This document shows positions 31,264 through 40,626 of a stretch of 51,102 bases of DNA, piece by piece. The first letter of the stretch is position 1; every line of letters begins with the position of its first letter. The position numbers were made by a program, and so were the translations under genes. Where the stretch lies: positions 1-51,102 of IMG/VR virus record IMGVR_UViG_3300007351_000010, one strand, 5' to 3'. The notes below the pieces were generated by a model. That model made no database searches. It saw nothing but the letters and a program-made list of their open reading frames with translations, and was not told the origin of the DNA. This stretch comes from a virus.

Positions 31264-32698
31264 ATTGCAATTGGAATTGTGGAACGGTGAGCCGCTTGAA
31301 AGCGGCTCACCCACGTATACGCTTAACTTGCTTACGTATACCGATGATTTTGAGCTGGCGTACTCCGGTTACGAGCCGGGCGTCGCCCAGGACGAAAATA
31401 CGCCAATTATTGAGAAGATAAAGCTACGGGTGAAAGAAGCTAGCCATGATGCTCTTTCGGCTTCGCTGCAGGATATGGCGAAATATCTACAGGCTGCAAA
31501 GTTTTCACAATCAGCCAGTGTTGCGGTCTATACCGTCTGGCTGCGCACAAAGTTGACAAATGAGACAGGTGATCGAGTTGCATACATTTACGATATTGAT
31601 GTCAGTCAGAATGACAAATATAACCAAGTAACAAACTCAAAAAGTGCCATTGTTGAGTATACGCTTATTGTCAAACGGGCACCGCTTTGGGAAAGAGATG
31701 TAAATGCAAACGATGTGACCCCAAGACCAGGGGGCGGATTTGTTACCTATAACGCCTATTGTGGCGGCCCAACTGAAATAACAGTAGCCGGAGATTCGGA
31801 TGCCAGATTACGCCAGATTGCTCTAGCCGTTCCTCCTCCAGGCACGTCTCCGTTCAACATTGACGAAGTATGGATTGGATGGGGCAGTGATCCACGGTAT
31901 CCAAGCTTTGGCTCTAAGTTTGACCCTCAGTGGAACCTGGAAGACCTGGCTTGTGACGGACCAGACACGGCATTGGCAACCGTTGCTGATAGTGTAGGAA
32001 CACAAGTTGCTCAATGCACATTTGCGTCCGCAACTGCTATGACACCACGTTTGAAAATAGCAATTGGAGACGTGTATGCCTCTTTAGATGAGCCTGGATC
32101 TGTTGGCAAGTATCTTGTTCTTTTACGTGCTGGATTGTCTGGCGCTGGTGAGTGCCACGTGCGTCTAGGAACTGGAGCGGTCAACAATACATGGAACACA
32201 ACAGACCCTTTTGCAAAGCTTGGTCGTGTCAGTGTAACAAAGAATACTGGCTGGTGTTTTTATGAACTAGGCGTTGTGCAATTTCCATTAGGCGGATATG
32301 GTGATTCTACTAACGTTTCTCGATTTGAGGGCCTGCAAATCGAAGCAGAACGCATTAGTGGTAGCGTAAGCCTAAATATGGATATCCTGGTTTTTATTCC
32401 AATAGGTGAGGGATGGGTACACGTTTCAGGCATTGCTGATGCAGCAGGGCAATCATACGGCATAACGATTTCGAACACCTACAATACCGGAGTTACTTCA
32501 AGGTCATCTGCAAGCTCGCCGGCAAAGCCGACTGCTGCAATGCTTGGAGATGTACCAAGATCGAGTGGGGCAGCTGGAGATAAGACCTATCTAGTCGTGT
32601 GCGCTCAACGTAACGGGGCAAGTGTCAAAGCCGATACGATTGTGCTTGCCAGTGTTTATATAAAGAATCGCTATCTGGAGTTACGTGGTGCAGGGTAA
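31253..32698 (+). CDS. Distal tail (Dit-like) protein, AT-richer (481 aa)
   Basis: The N-terminal half shows the Dit-type beta pattern (LQLELWNGEPLES..YTLNLL, VAVYTVWLRTKL). The second half contains beta-sandwich domains suited to carbohydrate binding. Base composition and codon use become clearly more AT-rich from about 31300 to 32700, unlike the genes on both sides. This suggests exchange of the host-binding part. Confidence 0.75.
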   Translation: MAAKLQLELWNGEPLESGSPTYTLNLLTYTDDFELAYSGYEPGVAQDENTPIIEKIKLRVKEASHDALSASLQDMAKYLQAAKFSQSASVAVYTVWLRTKLTNETGDRVAYIYDIDVSQNDKYNQVTNSKSAIVEYTLIVKRAPLWERDVNANDVTPRPGGGFVTYNAYCGGPTEITVAGDSDARLRQIALAVPPPGTSPFNIDEVWIGWGSDPRYPSFGSKFDPQWNLEDLACDGPDTALATVADSVGTQVAQCTFASATAMTPRLKIAIGDVYASLDEPGSVGKYLVLLRAGLSGAGECHVRLGTGAVNNTWNTTDPFAKLGRVSVTKNTGWCFYELGVVQFPLGGYGDSTNVSRFEGLQIEAERISGSVSLNMDILVFIPIGEGWVHVSGIADAAGQSYGITISNTYNTGVTSRSSASSPAKPTAAMLGDVPRSSGAAGDKTYLVVCAQRNGASVKADTIVLASVYIKNRYLELRGAG

Positions 32699-34199
32699 GC
32701 TTGCTTCTGTTTTACCTGTAGGTCTGTCACTGTTTGATAGTGTACAAAACGGTGGAGCTTTTGTTCGTGATGTTACCACGAAGATCGGCTCAACCTGGAA
32801 GCGTTCTATTCGCTCCATTGGCGGCTATTGGCTGGGTACGGCAGAGTGGGAAGGCCCAGCGTCCGAGATGGAGGACATATTTGCTAACAGCCTCATGGGA
32901 CGGGTGCAAGAGTCTGTTTGCGGGCTTGTCACCTGGGAGGGCTTCCTTGCTGAGATGGAGTTACAGTTGGGGCGAATGAAGCTGACGCGCTCCTGGACTG
33001 AGCTTATCAACAAAGTCAAGGTGATGTATTCCCGAATCGGGGAGAACCTGCTGGCAAACGGAAGCGCAGAAAGCGCGGCGTGGGCAGCTTATGGCACACC
33101 AACCATCAGGGAACAGTCTACCGCATGGGTCAGCCACGGCACGTACTCATGCCACATTGCGACCAATGCGAAGTGGGAGGGCTGCTACATCCACGACGCC
33201 GGTGGTGAGGCAATCGCCGCGGGCAAGTCTTATCACTTCCAGGTGACGGTGAAGGTGGTCAGCGGTTACTGGCGCGTGGCGCTGTATAACATGAATAATT
33301 TCAGCGAGGTATTCGATTACGCTGATATCCCGAATACCACTGATCCACAAGTAATCGAATTGGCCATTGCGGACAGCCAGGCGTGGACGGTTGGAATTGC
33401 AATCTATCAGTATTACGGCACTACGGCTGAAATCTACGCCGATGGCGCGGTGCTCCAGGAGGCGCCCAGCCGCGCCGAAACGAGTTGGTATAAGAACGCT
33501 CAGAGTATTGCCGACTACGGCACACATGAGCTAATCCTGTCGCAGGCGGGAATGAGCGCAGCCGCGGCGCAGGCGTTGGCTGAGACTGAACTGGCAAAGC
33601 GACTCTGGCCTCGCTCTTACCCACCGCGCGCCTTGCAGGATACCAGCACGAAGGAGATGGAGAAAGCGAAGCTAAAGCTGGTCGTTTACGGCTATGTGTT
33701 CGGCTTGACCAAACGCTATTCGATTGCCGATGGCGAGGACAATTGCAGCTCCTGGGTGACAAACCTGTTGACCGGCGACGACAATATCACCGCCGGGATG
33801 ATCCAGGCTAACACGCAGCAATTCGCTATCTCAGCGGCTAACCCCATGCGAGTATGGGACATGATGCGCCAGATTGCGCAATCTGGCGACGCATTGGATA
33901 GCCGTTGGACCCTCGGCGTGTACGAGGGTCGCAAGCTTCATTATTTACAGGCCGAGACGGGCATTATCGCCAGGCTGCGCAACGGGCGCTTTTACAATAG
34001 CGCCGGCTCATTGATTGATCCCTGGCTGGCTCAACCCGGTTATGTGTTCTTGGATGATATGCCCTCGGTGGTGGGCGCTCCGACCACGACCAACATTGAC
34101 GACCAGAAGATTGTCTACATGGAAGAGGTTGAGTTCGATGCCGCTAAGTGGCTCAAGACCGGGCGGGGGCTGGGCTATCGCATGGAGGCTAACAGATGA
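32685..34199 (+). CDS. Baseplate hub / tail protein with inserted carbohydrate-binding domain (504 aa)
   Basis: From a GTG start with GGAG upstream. Residues about 1-110 and 275-504 form the hub-like protein (TWKRSIRSIGGYW, RSYPPRALQD, DSRWTLGVYEGRKLHYLQ). Between them about 120-265 is a galactose-binding-like sandwich (NLLANGSAESAAW, GTYSCHIATN, YHFQVTVKVVSGYWRVAL). Insertion of a CBM into a hub is typical of receptor-binding baseplates. Confidence 0.8.
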   Translation: MVQGKLASVLPVGLSLFDSVQNGGAFVRDVTTKIGSTWKRSIRSIGGYWLGTAEWEGPASEMEDIFANSLMGRVQESVCGLVTWEGFLAEMELQLGRMKLTRSWTELINKVKVMYSRIGENLLANGSAESAAWAAYGTPTIREQSTAWVSHGTYSCHIATNAKWEGCYIHDAGGEAIAAGKSYHFQVTVKVVSGYWRVALYNMNNFSEVFDYADIPNTTDPQVIELAIADSQAWTVGIAIYQYYGTTAEIYADGAVLQEAPSRAETSWYKNAQSIADYGTHELILSQAGMSAAAAQALAETELAKRLWPRSYPPRALQDTSTKEMEKAKLKLVVYGYVFGLTKRYSIADGEDNCSSWVTNLLTGDDNITAGMIQANTQQFAISAANPMRVWDMMRQIAQSGDALDSRWTLGVYEGRKLHYLQAETGIIARLRNGRFYNSAGSLIDPWLAQPGYVFLDDMPSVVGAPTTTNIDDQKIVYMEEVEFDAAKWLKTGRGLGYRMEANR

Positions 34200-34705
34200 G
34201 ATTGACCGATCAAAGCTATCAGCAGCTACCCACAAGCCAGTTTATCAAGAGTGCAGGGAAAAACTGTATTGCTATCGCTGAAATAAGCGGAACACAAACT
34301 GTTGCTCACAATACAGTTACCATCATAAACTACAACGACGTAATTTATGATCCATGGGGTGCTATAACCACTGGAGCAGCCTGGAAGTTTACCTGTCCGA
34401 ATGGCAAAGCAGGTTTTTTCACATTCATCGCTGCCTGTCGCTATAACGGGTTTGATTGGACAGCAGCAAACCAAAACAGCCTTTTAGATTGTTATATAAA
34501 CGGTGTGAATCATCGTCGTGTGGCCTTGTCCTTTACTCAAGCGGCAGGCTTTTTTGCAATCTTTTTGAAAGGAGACTTACTGATCTATTTGAACGAAGAT
34601 GACTATTTCGATATACGGGCTTACCACATCGCCGGCGGAACGTTAACTATACCGGATGTGCCGTCTCAGATTTACATAATGGTTTATAGAGTAGGACTTC
34701 TGTAG
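34196..34705 (+). CDS. C1q-like tail tip protein, receptor binding (169 aa)
   Basis: The C-terminal domain has the C1q/TNF-like pattern: a YDPWGAITTGAAWKFTCP start, GKAGFFTFIAACRYNG, and a C-terminal DDYFDIRAYHIAGG. Such trimeric domains bind receptors at fibre tips. A remnant of a second copy of its last strands follows directly in the same frame. AT-richer than the structural genes. Confidence 0.8.
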   Translation: MRLTDQSYQQLPTSQFIKSAGKNCIAIAEISGTQTVAHNTVTIINYNDVIYDPWGAITTGAAWKFTCPNGKAGFFTFIAACRYNGFDWTAANQNSLLDCYINGVNHRRVALSFTQAAGFFAIFLKGDLLIYLNEDDYFDIRAYHIAGGTLTIPDVPSQIYIMVYRVGLL

Positions 34706-34813
34706 CAGGATGATTACATCCAATTTACGACGCTCCACAATCAGGGCGGTTCATTGACAATTCCGAACCTGGCTTACAATGTTTACATTGTTATTACTCG
34801 GGAGGGGCCGTAA
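34706..34813 (+). pseudogene. Remnant of a second C1q-like C-terminus
   Basis: After the TAG of the preceding gene the same frame continues with QDDYIQFTTLHNQGGSLTIP and ends at a TAA (34811). It parallels EDDYFDIRAYHIAGGTLTIP at the end of the C1q-like gene. No start codon; a leftover from replacement of the receptor-binding end by recombination, or a read-through extension. Confidence 0.75.
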
Positions 34814-34819
34814 GGGGGA

Positions 34820-34835
34820 GTTTTGCGCGCAAAAC
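34820..34835. promoter_or_regulatory. Dispersed palindrome, copy 7 (full consensus)
   Basis: GTTTTGCGCGCAAAAC in the gap between the last tail gene and the cargo block. Confidence 0.7.
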
Positions 34836-34924
34836 ATTGGGAGCATAACAATACACATTCCGTGCACAATCATCAATAAGAAACCCACCAGGTTTGGCGA
34901 AGGCCCTACAGAGGTATAATATCA

Positions 34925-35086
34925 TCACTCTTCACGTTCAACGATCTTTGTTCCCGAATGAGTTTTTCCTTCTTTAGGGCCACCGCCACTACCTTTCACA
35001 AGGCTTGTTTCTGGTGGCTTTGGAGGCGGTAACGGTGTTTTCTCGGGTTGTTTCGGTTCGGGTGTGGGGGATTGCTTTTCATTCAT
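34925..35086 (-). CDS. Small Pro/Lys/Glu-rich protein (53 aa)
   Basis: AGGAG lies 7-8 nt before the ATG. The protein (MNEKQSPTPEPKQPEKTPLP...) is low-complexity, Pro- and Lys-rich, with a GSGGGPK segment. It starts only 23 bp from the divergent 35110 gene, and their ribosome-binding sites overlap. Function unknown. Confidence 0.55.
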   Translation of the reverse strand: MNEKQSPTPEPKQPEKTPLPPPKPPETSLVKGSGGGPKEGKTHSGTKIVEREE

Positions 35087-35109
35087 AAGATTTCTCCTGG
35101 AGGTGTTAC

Positions 35110-35604
35110 ATGGACGAGGAAAAATATTTGGGGTCCGAACTAGGATATCGATTGGCGGTAGATGAAATGCAGCGTTTGTTCAATGCGCAGATGGCAACCA
35201 TTGAAAATGTCAAGACCAATGCCCAAAATATTCTCGGCTCGGCCAGCTTGATTGTAGCTTTGGTTGGTGCTCTGCAGATTTTCAATGCCGGACCTCGCCT
35301 GTTGCCTTATACCATCCTGGTTGTCATCATTTCGCTGCTTTATATTCTCATGGTGATCTGTTGCATCGGGGCTATGTTTCTCACAAATATTGCCATGCCT
35401 GTTAAGGCAAATTGGGATGTTCTCTTCGAGACCTACATCAACCATCCAGACAACATTGCCCTCTACCGCCAAATGTTGAGCCAACTGCTCAACGTTTTCG
35501 AACTGAATAAACCTATGATCGCCCGCCGCTCCCGGTTGGCGAATATTGCTACAGTATTGCTACCAATCATCGTGGTATTATTATTCATCCTAAGCCTGTT
35601 CTAA
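35110..35604 (+). CDS. Membrane protein with three TM segments (164 aa)
   Basis: GGAGG 6 nt before the ATG. A cytoplasmic N-terminus (40 residues), TM segments at about 43-60, 68-92 and 146-163, and a soluble part of about 50 residues between the second and third. The layout resembles small membrane effectors of bacterial immune systems, but there is no diagnostic motif. First gene of the AT-rich cargo. Superinfection exclusion is the simplest inference. Confidence 0.7.
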   Translation: MDEEKYLGSELGYRLAVDEMQRLFNAQMATIENVKTNAQNILGSASLIVALVGALQIFNAGPRLLPYTILVVIISLLYILMVICCIGAMFLTNIAMPVKANWDVLFETYINHPDNIALYRQMLSQLLNVFELNKPMIARRSRLANIATVLLPIIVVLLFILSLF

Positions 35605-35613
35605 ATCGATTTT

Positions 35614-37239
35614 CTAAAACCCCAATTGCTTCCCTTCAGCCTTCTTGATTTTTTCGGCTTTCTTGAAAGTGCCGGCATCGGGCGGCATCTGGATCTCTTT
35701 CCCGGAAAGCAGATCCTCGATGGTCAGAATCTGGATGCGGGGATACTCCTTCTGCCAGATCGGGGAAGTGTACTTGCCGGCTTCCAGGGCTTCCTTGAGC
35801 ATCGGGACGCTGGGCGGCTCCAGGGTGATATACACGGCCAGGGCAGCTTTTTCACGTTCGAGAACGCCATGCAGGTCCCGGATGTCGCTAGATTTGACGT
35901 GACCCGATTTGACCTGGATGATCACCCGCTGGAACGCATCGCTGGTGTTGTCGATAAAATTGATCGTGCCATCAATGCCCTGATCGGCGCCCTTTTTACC
36001 TTTCTTGCTGGACGGATCGCCGCCTTCCGGCCTGGCGCGCACAAGCGATAGCGCCCACCATTGGAACTGAAAGCGATCATCCTGGGCAAGCTGGCGAGCA
36101 GATTCCATATCTTGCGGCTCGCCAACTACCTGATACTGGCTGGTAGGGAACATATCTTTCATGCGGTAGCGAATCAAGCTGATTGCCAGGTGAGTGATGT
36201 CGATACCGATCCAGCGCCGACCCAGTTTCTCGGAGGCGGCAACAGCCGTCCCACAGCCACAAAACGGGTCCAAAACAACGTCGCCCGGATTGCTGCTGGC
36301 CTGGATAATACGTTCGAGCAAGGCAAGGGGCTTCTGGGTGGGGTAGCCGAGGCGTTCGGCGGCCTGAGAGTTGATGGGAGGAACATCATCCCAAATATCT
36401 TGAAGGGGCGTTCCCTGCATTTCATCCAGGTAGCGAATATACTCAACGCTTCCCGATTTTGTGTAGTGTAGCCTGCCTTGATCGTGAAGTTCTTGCATCT
36501 TTTTCTCTGGGCATCGCCATATCTTTGTTACGCCATTCCATGCATACTCATAGCCGCCGCCAGAAAGACTTGTAGCTGTGAGATTGTCGGTCCTAAACTT
36601 TCGACCAGCTTTGTCCAGATAGCGGTAATGGCTCTTTATGTACTCATTACTGTATGGTTGATATTGCTTATTCCACAAAAGTGTATCTGATTTTGAATAG
36701 AACAAGATTACATCATGGGAGTTGCCCAGTGTTTTGGAATCGCTATGAGCGCTTGTGCGTTTCCAAATGATTTCGCTATTAAAGTTTTCCGCCCCGAATA
36801 CTGTATCCAGAATCACCTTCAAATAATGGCTGGCCGTTGGGTCGCAATGCAGATACAGGCTGCCGGTTGGCTTGAGAACCCGCTGCAGCTCCACCAGGCG
36901 GGCAGCCATCATTACCAGGTAGGCGCCCATCGGGCTGTGACCGACAATGCCGAGCATGGACTGGACTGCATCATCCACTTTCCCAGGGTTGGCACGAATC
37001 AATTCATTCAGTGCATTATCGGCGGAATCGCCCCAATGCCAGGAATCACCAAAGGCGGTTATCTGAGCATCGGCAGATTTACCGCCTTCATCCCTGAAAA
37101 GAACATTATAGGAGCGATTAGAGTTGAACGGGGGGTCGAGGTAGATCAGGTCAACGGATTCGGACGGGATGTAATCCCGAAGGATGGGGAGATTGTCCCC
37201 ATAGAAGAGGGTATTACTGATTATCGGTTTTGGGTTCAT
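35614..37239 (-). CDS. DNA methyltransferase fused to an Mrr-like nuclease
   Basis: 541 residues. The methyltransferase part has catalytic DPPF (35-38) and SAM motif [11 protein letters not shown] (about 320), in the beta-class order. Residues about 390-500 form a PD-(D/E)XK unit of Mrr type: [12 protein letters not shown] then VIIQVKSGH. Methylation and cleavage in one chain resemble type IIG or Mrr-type fusions. It probably protects the prophage and cuts foreign DNA. AGGA 7 nt before the ATG; opposite strand to its neighbours. Confidence 0.9.
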   Translation of the reverse strand: MNPKPIISNTLFYGDNLPILRDYIPSESVDLIYLDPPFNSNRSYNVLFRDEGGKSADAQITAFGDSWHWGDSADNALNELIRANPGKVDDAVQSMLGIVGHSPMGAYLVMMAARLVELQRVLKPTGSLYLHCDPTASHYLKVILDTVFGAENFNSEIIWKRTSAHSDSKTLGNSHDVILFYSKSDTLLWNKQYQPYSNEYIKSHYRYLDKAGRKFRTDNLTATSLSGGGYEYAWNGVTKIWRCPEKKMQELHDQGRLHYTKSGSVEYIRYLDEMQGTPLQDIWDDVPPINSQAAERLGYPTQKPLALLERIIQASSNPGDVVLDPFCGCGTAVAASEKLGRRWIGIDITHLAISLIRYRMKDMFPTSQYQVVGEPQDMESARQLAQDDRFQFQWWALSLVRARPEGGDPSSKKGKKGADQGIDGTINFIDNTSDAFQRVIIQVKSGHVKSSDIRDLHGVLEREKAALAVYITLEPPSVPMLKEALEAGKYTSPIWQKEYPRIQILTIEDLLSGKEIQMPPDAGTFKKAEKIKKAEGKQLGF

Positions 37240-37268
37240 GGCAAATCCTGGATGGTGGTCTACCCAGG

Positions 37269-37298
37269 ATTATAAACCATTTGGAAGCAGAATGATAA
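37269..37298 (-). promoter_or_regulatory. Promoter of the methyltransferase-nuclease gene
   Basis: Minus-strand -35 TTATCA (37298-37293), 18-bp spacer and -10 TATAAT (37274-37269). Start near 37262 with a short leader. Confidence 0.6.
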
Positions 37299-37521
37299 AT
37301 TTTACAGATAGTTTTCTTGCCGAAGGAATTTAGGAGAACAAGATAAGACTACGAAAAATCCGGACTGTTCATTTCCAGTGTTATGATACTCTCGTCTGAT
37401 CTCTAAGAGATAGAGTTGACCAACCGAAAATGCTTGATCGAATAAAGAACATTCGTTTTATAGATATTTATTACAATCTTTGCTATAATTTAATTTGTCC
37501 ACATTATAGATTAGGAATGCT

Positions 37522-38388
37522 ATGACAATTTGCGTTGCTGTAAAAGTTAGCGAAGGTTTGGTGTTGGCAGCTGATAGTGCTGCAACAATCCATGGTGAGC
37601 TTCACTTACCCAATGGAGAGGTTTCAATCGGTATATTGAAAACTTATGAGCATGCTCGTAAGCTTTCGCACGTCAAGGATTACCCAATTGGCACTTTGAG
37701 TTGGGGACTATCCTTGATCGGACCTCGTAGTGTAGAGAGTTTGATAAAAGAATATGAATACAGCCTTCAATCTCTCCAAGAAGAACAAGAAAAGGCGCAC
37801 CTTTGCAGACTGGAAGGCCGAGCTGAAGTTGATCCGTTTAGGTATCAGGTTAGAGACATCGCACAAGGATTGTTCCAGCATATTAAAAAATTCTATGAGG
37901 CTAATTTACCCGAAGATAAACGCTCCCCGCTTGGCATCCTTGTAAGTGGTTATTCTTCAGACCAGTTCTTTCCAGAACAATTTATGATCCAAATTCCCGA
38001 ATCTCCAGATTTGAAAGAGTTGCGGAAAGATGTTAATGGAAAGCCGAACTTTGGAGCTGACTGGTTTGGGCTGACAGATGCCATGACACGTTTGCATTGG
38101 GGACGTGACCAACAGGTAGTCGCCATAATTGCTGATCGATTCAAAGTAGAGAAAGAAGAAGTTCGTCAACTGCTTGAACCACTCCAGTATCAAATAGTAT
38201 TTGATGGTATGCCGCTTCAAGATGCGATAGATTTTGCTGTTTATGTTGTAAATGTAGTGATCGGAAGATATCGTTTTGTTCTTGGTGCTCCACTTTGTGG
38301 AGGCGAAATAGATGTTGCCGTTATTACACCTGACAATTTCACATGGATTAATAGAAAAGCCTGGAAAATTGACAATCGCATTAGTTAG
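37522..38388 (+). CDS. Proteasome beta-like (Ntn hydrolase) protein
   Basis: 288 residues. After Met removal, TICVAVKVSEGLVLAADSAAT matches the start of proteasome beta / HslV subunits, with Thr1 and Asp17 in the catalytic spacing and an RKLSH lysine after an insertion. The rest keeps a four-layer-like pattern (ALQYQIV-type strands, VLGAPLCGGEIDVAVI). AGGA is 6 nt before the ATG, and a TATAAT box lies at 37484. It heads a three-gene run with a small protein and a Doc toxin. An ATPase partner is not seen here. Confidence 0.8.
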   Translation: MTICVAVKVSEGLVLAADSAATIHGELHLPNGEVSIGILKTYEHARKLSHVKDYPIGTLSWGLSLIGPRSVESLIKEYEYSLQSLQEEQEKAHLCRLEGRAEVDPFRYQVRDIAQGLFQHIKKFYEANLPEDKRSPLGILVSGYSSDQFFPEQFMIQIPESPDLKELRKDVNGKPNFGADWFGLTDAMTRLHWGRDQQVVAIIADRFKVEKEEVRQLLEPLQYQIVFDGMPLQDAIDFAVYVVNVVIGRYRFVLGAPLCGGEIDVAVITPDNFTWINRKAWKIDNRIS

Positions 38389-38407
38389 TTACTTGAGAGG
38401 ATGAAAA

Positions 38408-38626
38408 ATGTTCCCCCTTATTTCAGTCGATGGTACAGTATCGACAAAACCACAAATAATACAAGGTGAGATTGTTATTGAAATCGGAACCTTAGACACC
38501 GGTAATATAATTTTTGCCCACAGGCCAAAGAAGTATCATCAGTTGCCTCAGCCGGAAGTTGTAGAAAGCCTCGAACGCAGTCTGGAAGAGAATGCTGCTG
38601 TATGGGAAGAGCTATCAAAACTCTAA
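38408..38626 (+). CDS. Small protein, possible antitoxin (72 aa)
   Basis: AGAGGA 8 nt before the ATG. Beta-rich start (MFPLISVDGTVSTKPQ) and an acidic helical end (VVESLERSLEENAAVWEELS). It overlaps the Doc gene by 25 nt, the usual arrangement of an antitoxin gene. No known antitoxin fold is recognised; an antitoxin role is inferred from context. Confidence 0.65.
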   Translation: MFPLISVDGTVSTKPQIIQGEIVIEIGTLDTGNIIFAHRPKKYHQLPQPEVVESLERSLEENAAVWEELSKL

Positions 38627-39012
38627 CCCAAGCAGATATAATAGTCATTAACCATTGGATGATTCGGAGATTTGGTGGGGTTTTCTTTAGCCACGATAAC
38701 AATTTGGCGAACCCTGGGTCGCTTGACCATGTACTAGAGGCGATCGAGGGTTCGCTGTTTGGTCAGGAACTGTATCCCACATTGTTTGAAAAGGGAGCCG
38801 CTATTGCTTGGCGAATTATTAAGGGGCATGTTTTCCATGATGGCAATAAACGGACTGGTATGGAGGCATGCCGTAACTTTTTTGATCTAAATGGCTATAT
38901 ATTAAAGATGGATAATCAAACCATCGACGTTGCTGTTGATATAGCCTCAAACAAAATGGAATTTCCAGATTTCGTGGCATGGATTGAAGGACGAATCGAA
39001 AGTAAACCATAG
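38602..39012 (+). CDS. doc: Doc / Fic-family toxin (136 aa)
   Basis: HVFHDGNKRTG (76-86) is the Fic/Doc active-site motif with His, Asp, Asn, Lys and Arg in place. Doc proteins of this length phosphorylate EF-Tu. GGVFF and the ALL-helical frame agree. It overlaps a small gene and stands after a proteasome-like peptidase. No classical Phd antitoxin is seen. Confidence 0.88.
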   Translation: MGRAIKTLTQADIIVINHWMIRRFGGVFFSHDNNLANPGSLDHVLEAIEGSLFGQELYPTLFEKGAAIAWRIIKGHVFHDGNKRTGMEACRNFFDLNGYILKMDNQTIDVAVDIASNKMEFPDFVAWIEGRIESKP

Positions 39013-39116
39013 ATAGAAACTAAACCAACAAGGATTACCAGAAATTTAATCGGTCAGGCAAATCGGAATACCGTCTATCGGTGGTTCAAAACAAGACTCT
39101 GAAGGTTGGGTTATAA

Positions 39117-40295
39117 ATGGATTATTCGAGATTTGTTGAACTGATAAATGGGGGAGAAAAGCGCAATGTTGATTTTAAGATCAAATGTGATGCCTTTCAA
39201 CAATCGCTTTCTTCTAATGCGGAATTAGCCAAAGATATCTGCGCAATGTCTAACAATGGCAACATTGTCAGTTATATAATTCTGGGAGTGTCTAATGACA
39301 GGAAGAATTTTCTTTCGGTGGCTAATCCCAACTTGAAGGACGACGATCTCCAGGTCTTCTGCAAAACTAGAATTTTTCCACCTCCGAAAGTTAAATTAAT
39401 TCGAAAATCTTGGTCAAAGGCTCACACTAATCACAAAAACAAGGAATTTGTCATCATCCAAATTGGACCTCATCGGCGTCAAGCATTTCGTCTAGCTCAA
39501 GATTTTATTAATTACGCCGAGGAAATTTGTTACAGACGAAATGAAGTTTGGATTCGACGTGGTGCTACTTCGGATTTAGCAACACCGGAGGAAATTGAAC
39601 GGCTTATAAAAGGCGAAGCAATAGAGAATACTCCAGATGATATATTAAAACAGGAGGAAAGGTTGAATTTTAGCAAATTAGCTGTTGCTAATAGGTTGTG
39701 TGATATAAACGCTGCTACAAACGATGAATTGCGAAGACTCGGCTTTAAAAAAGCTAAAGAGAAGCAAGAGAGGCGAAGGAGACTTTCACTCCAGGAGGAA
39801 TTACTCAACGCGATTTATCCCAGAAGTAAAAAACTCGACTGGTATCTTAAGAGATATCCGTCATACGTCATGGCCGTTTATATGAATAATAGTAAAGAAA
39901 GCCTTTCTCAAAAAGAAATCGAACAATTTGAGATCAGAATTCTAGCCTGGCTTCATTTTGCAAGAAAAAGTGACTTTCCGCCGCTATTATCGAAGATTAT
40001 AAACCAAGATGTTTTACCAATTAGACGGCTATTGTTGCAGCCAGTACTGGCAAATGTGCCACGCAAAAGAATACAAACCGCATTGAAAACTTGGAAATGG
40101 GCCGGATACTGCTCACATTACTTCACACCTGTAAGCAATACAGGATATTCTTCAGATACCTTTTTCCCCTCGAGTTCGGAATTATTGATAGTTGATGACA
40201 TAGAATCGGTATCGGACTACAAAGAAGAACTTCTTAAAGCTTTGCAACTCGTTACAGAAAACGAGAATACTATTTGCTCACCAATAACCGGATAG
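39117..40295 (+). CDS. AlbA_2 / Schlafen-type protein (392 aa)
   Basis: Residues about 8-130 match the AlbA_2 domain (VDFKIKCDAFQQ, AKDICAMSNNGN, YIILGVSN). The rest is helical, basic and Asn/Lys-rich, with several tryptophans. Proteins with this domain are common in defence islands and mobile elements. Here the base use is AT-rich, unlike the phage core. No ATPase motif is visible. Confidence 0.8.
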   Translation: MDYSRFVELINGGEKRNVDFKIKCDAFQQSLSSNAELAKDICAMSNNGNIVSYIILGVSNDRKNFLSVANPNLKDDDLQVFCKTRIFPPPKVKLIRKSWSKAHTNHKNKEFVIIQIGPHRRQAFRLAQDFINYAEEICYRRNEVWIRRGATSDLATPEEIERLIKGEAIENTPDDILKQEERLNFSKLAVANRLCDINAATNDELRRLGFKKAKEKQERRRRLSLQEELLNAIYPRSKKLDWYLKRYPSYVMAVYMNNSKESLSQKEIEQFEIRILAWLHFARKSDFPPLLSKIINQDVLPIRRLLLQPVLANVPRKRIQTALKTWKWAGYCSHYFTPVSNTGYSSDTFFPSSSELLIVDDIESVSDYKEELLKALQLVTENENTICSPITG

Positions 40296-40359
40296 AATAA
40301 TAAAAGTGAAATAACTATGCTAGAGCCCATGGCGCCCGCCTCACCCCGGCCTGCGGCTT

Positions 40360-40626
40360 TTAAAATTCTACCAATGAGAAGCGAGATGGACTTTCCATCA
40401 GGTCCTGGGCGGCGGTCTGGGCCAACCCGTCGATTTGCTGAAGGATAGTGGAGATCTCGGATGCGCTTCGTTCGGGAGCGCCGGCGGGGCGATCATCGCC
40501 AACGGGACCGATGGCCTGACGAAGGGCGACCAGGCGGTCACGCAGCTCGTGGTCATCGTGGACTGCCATCAACTGGTAGAGCTCCAGTGGCCTTTTACCC
40601 TTCTCACTTTTTTGTTTTGCGCGCAA
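40360..40626 (-). CDS. Unknown helical protein (88 aa)
   Basis: Helical and charged (DDHELRDRLVALRQAIG, ISTILQQIDGLAQTAAQDL). The longest frame starts at a TTG inside palindrome copy 8, with GGGGGAG just before; an ATG at 40569 is an alternative start. Downstream of the terminator at 40673, so it is not part of the long leftward operon. Confidence 0.55.
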   Translation of the reverse strand: MRAKQKSEKGKRPLELYQLMAVHDDHELRDRLVALRQAIGPVGDDRPAGAPERSASEISTILQQIDGLAQTAAQDLMESPSRFSLVEF

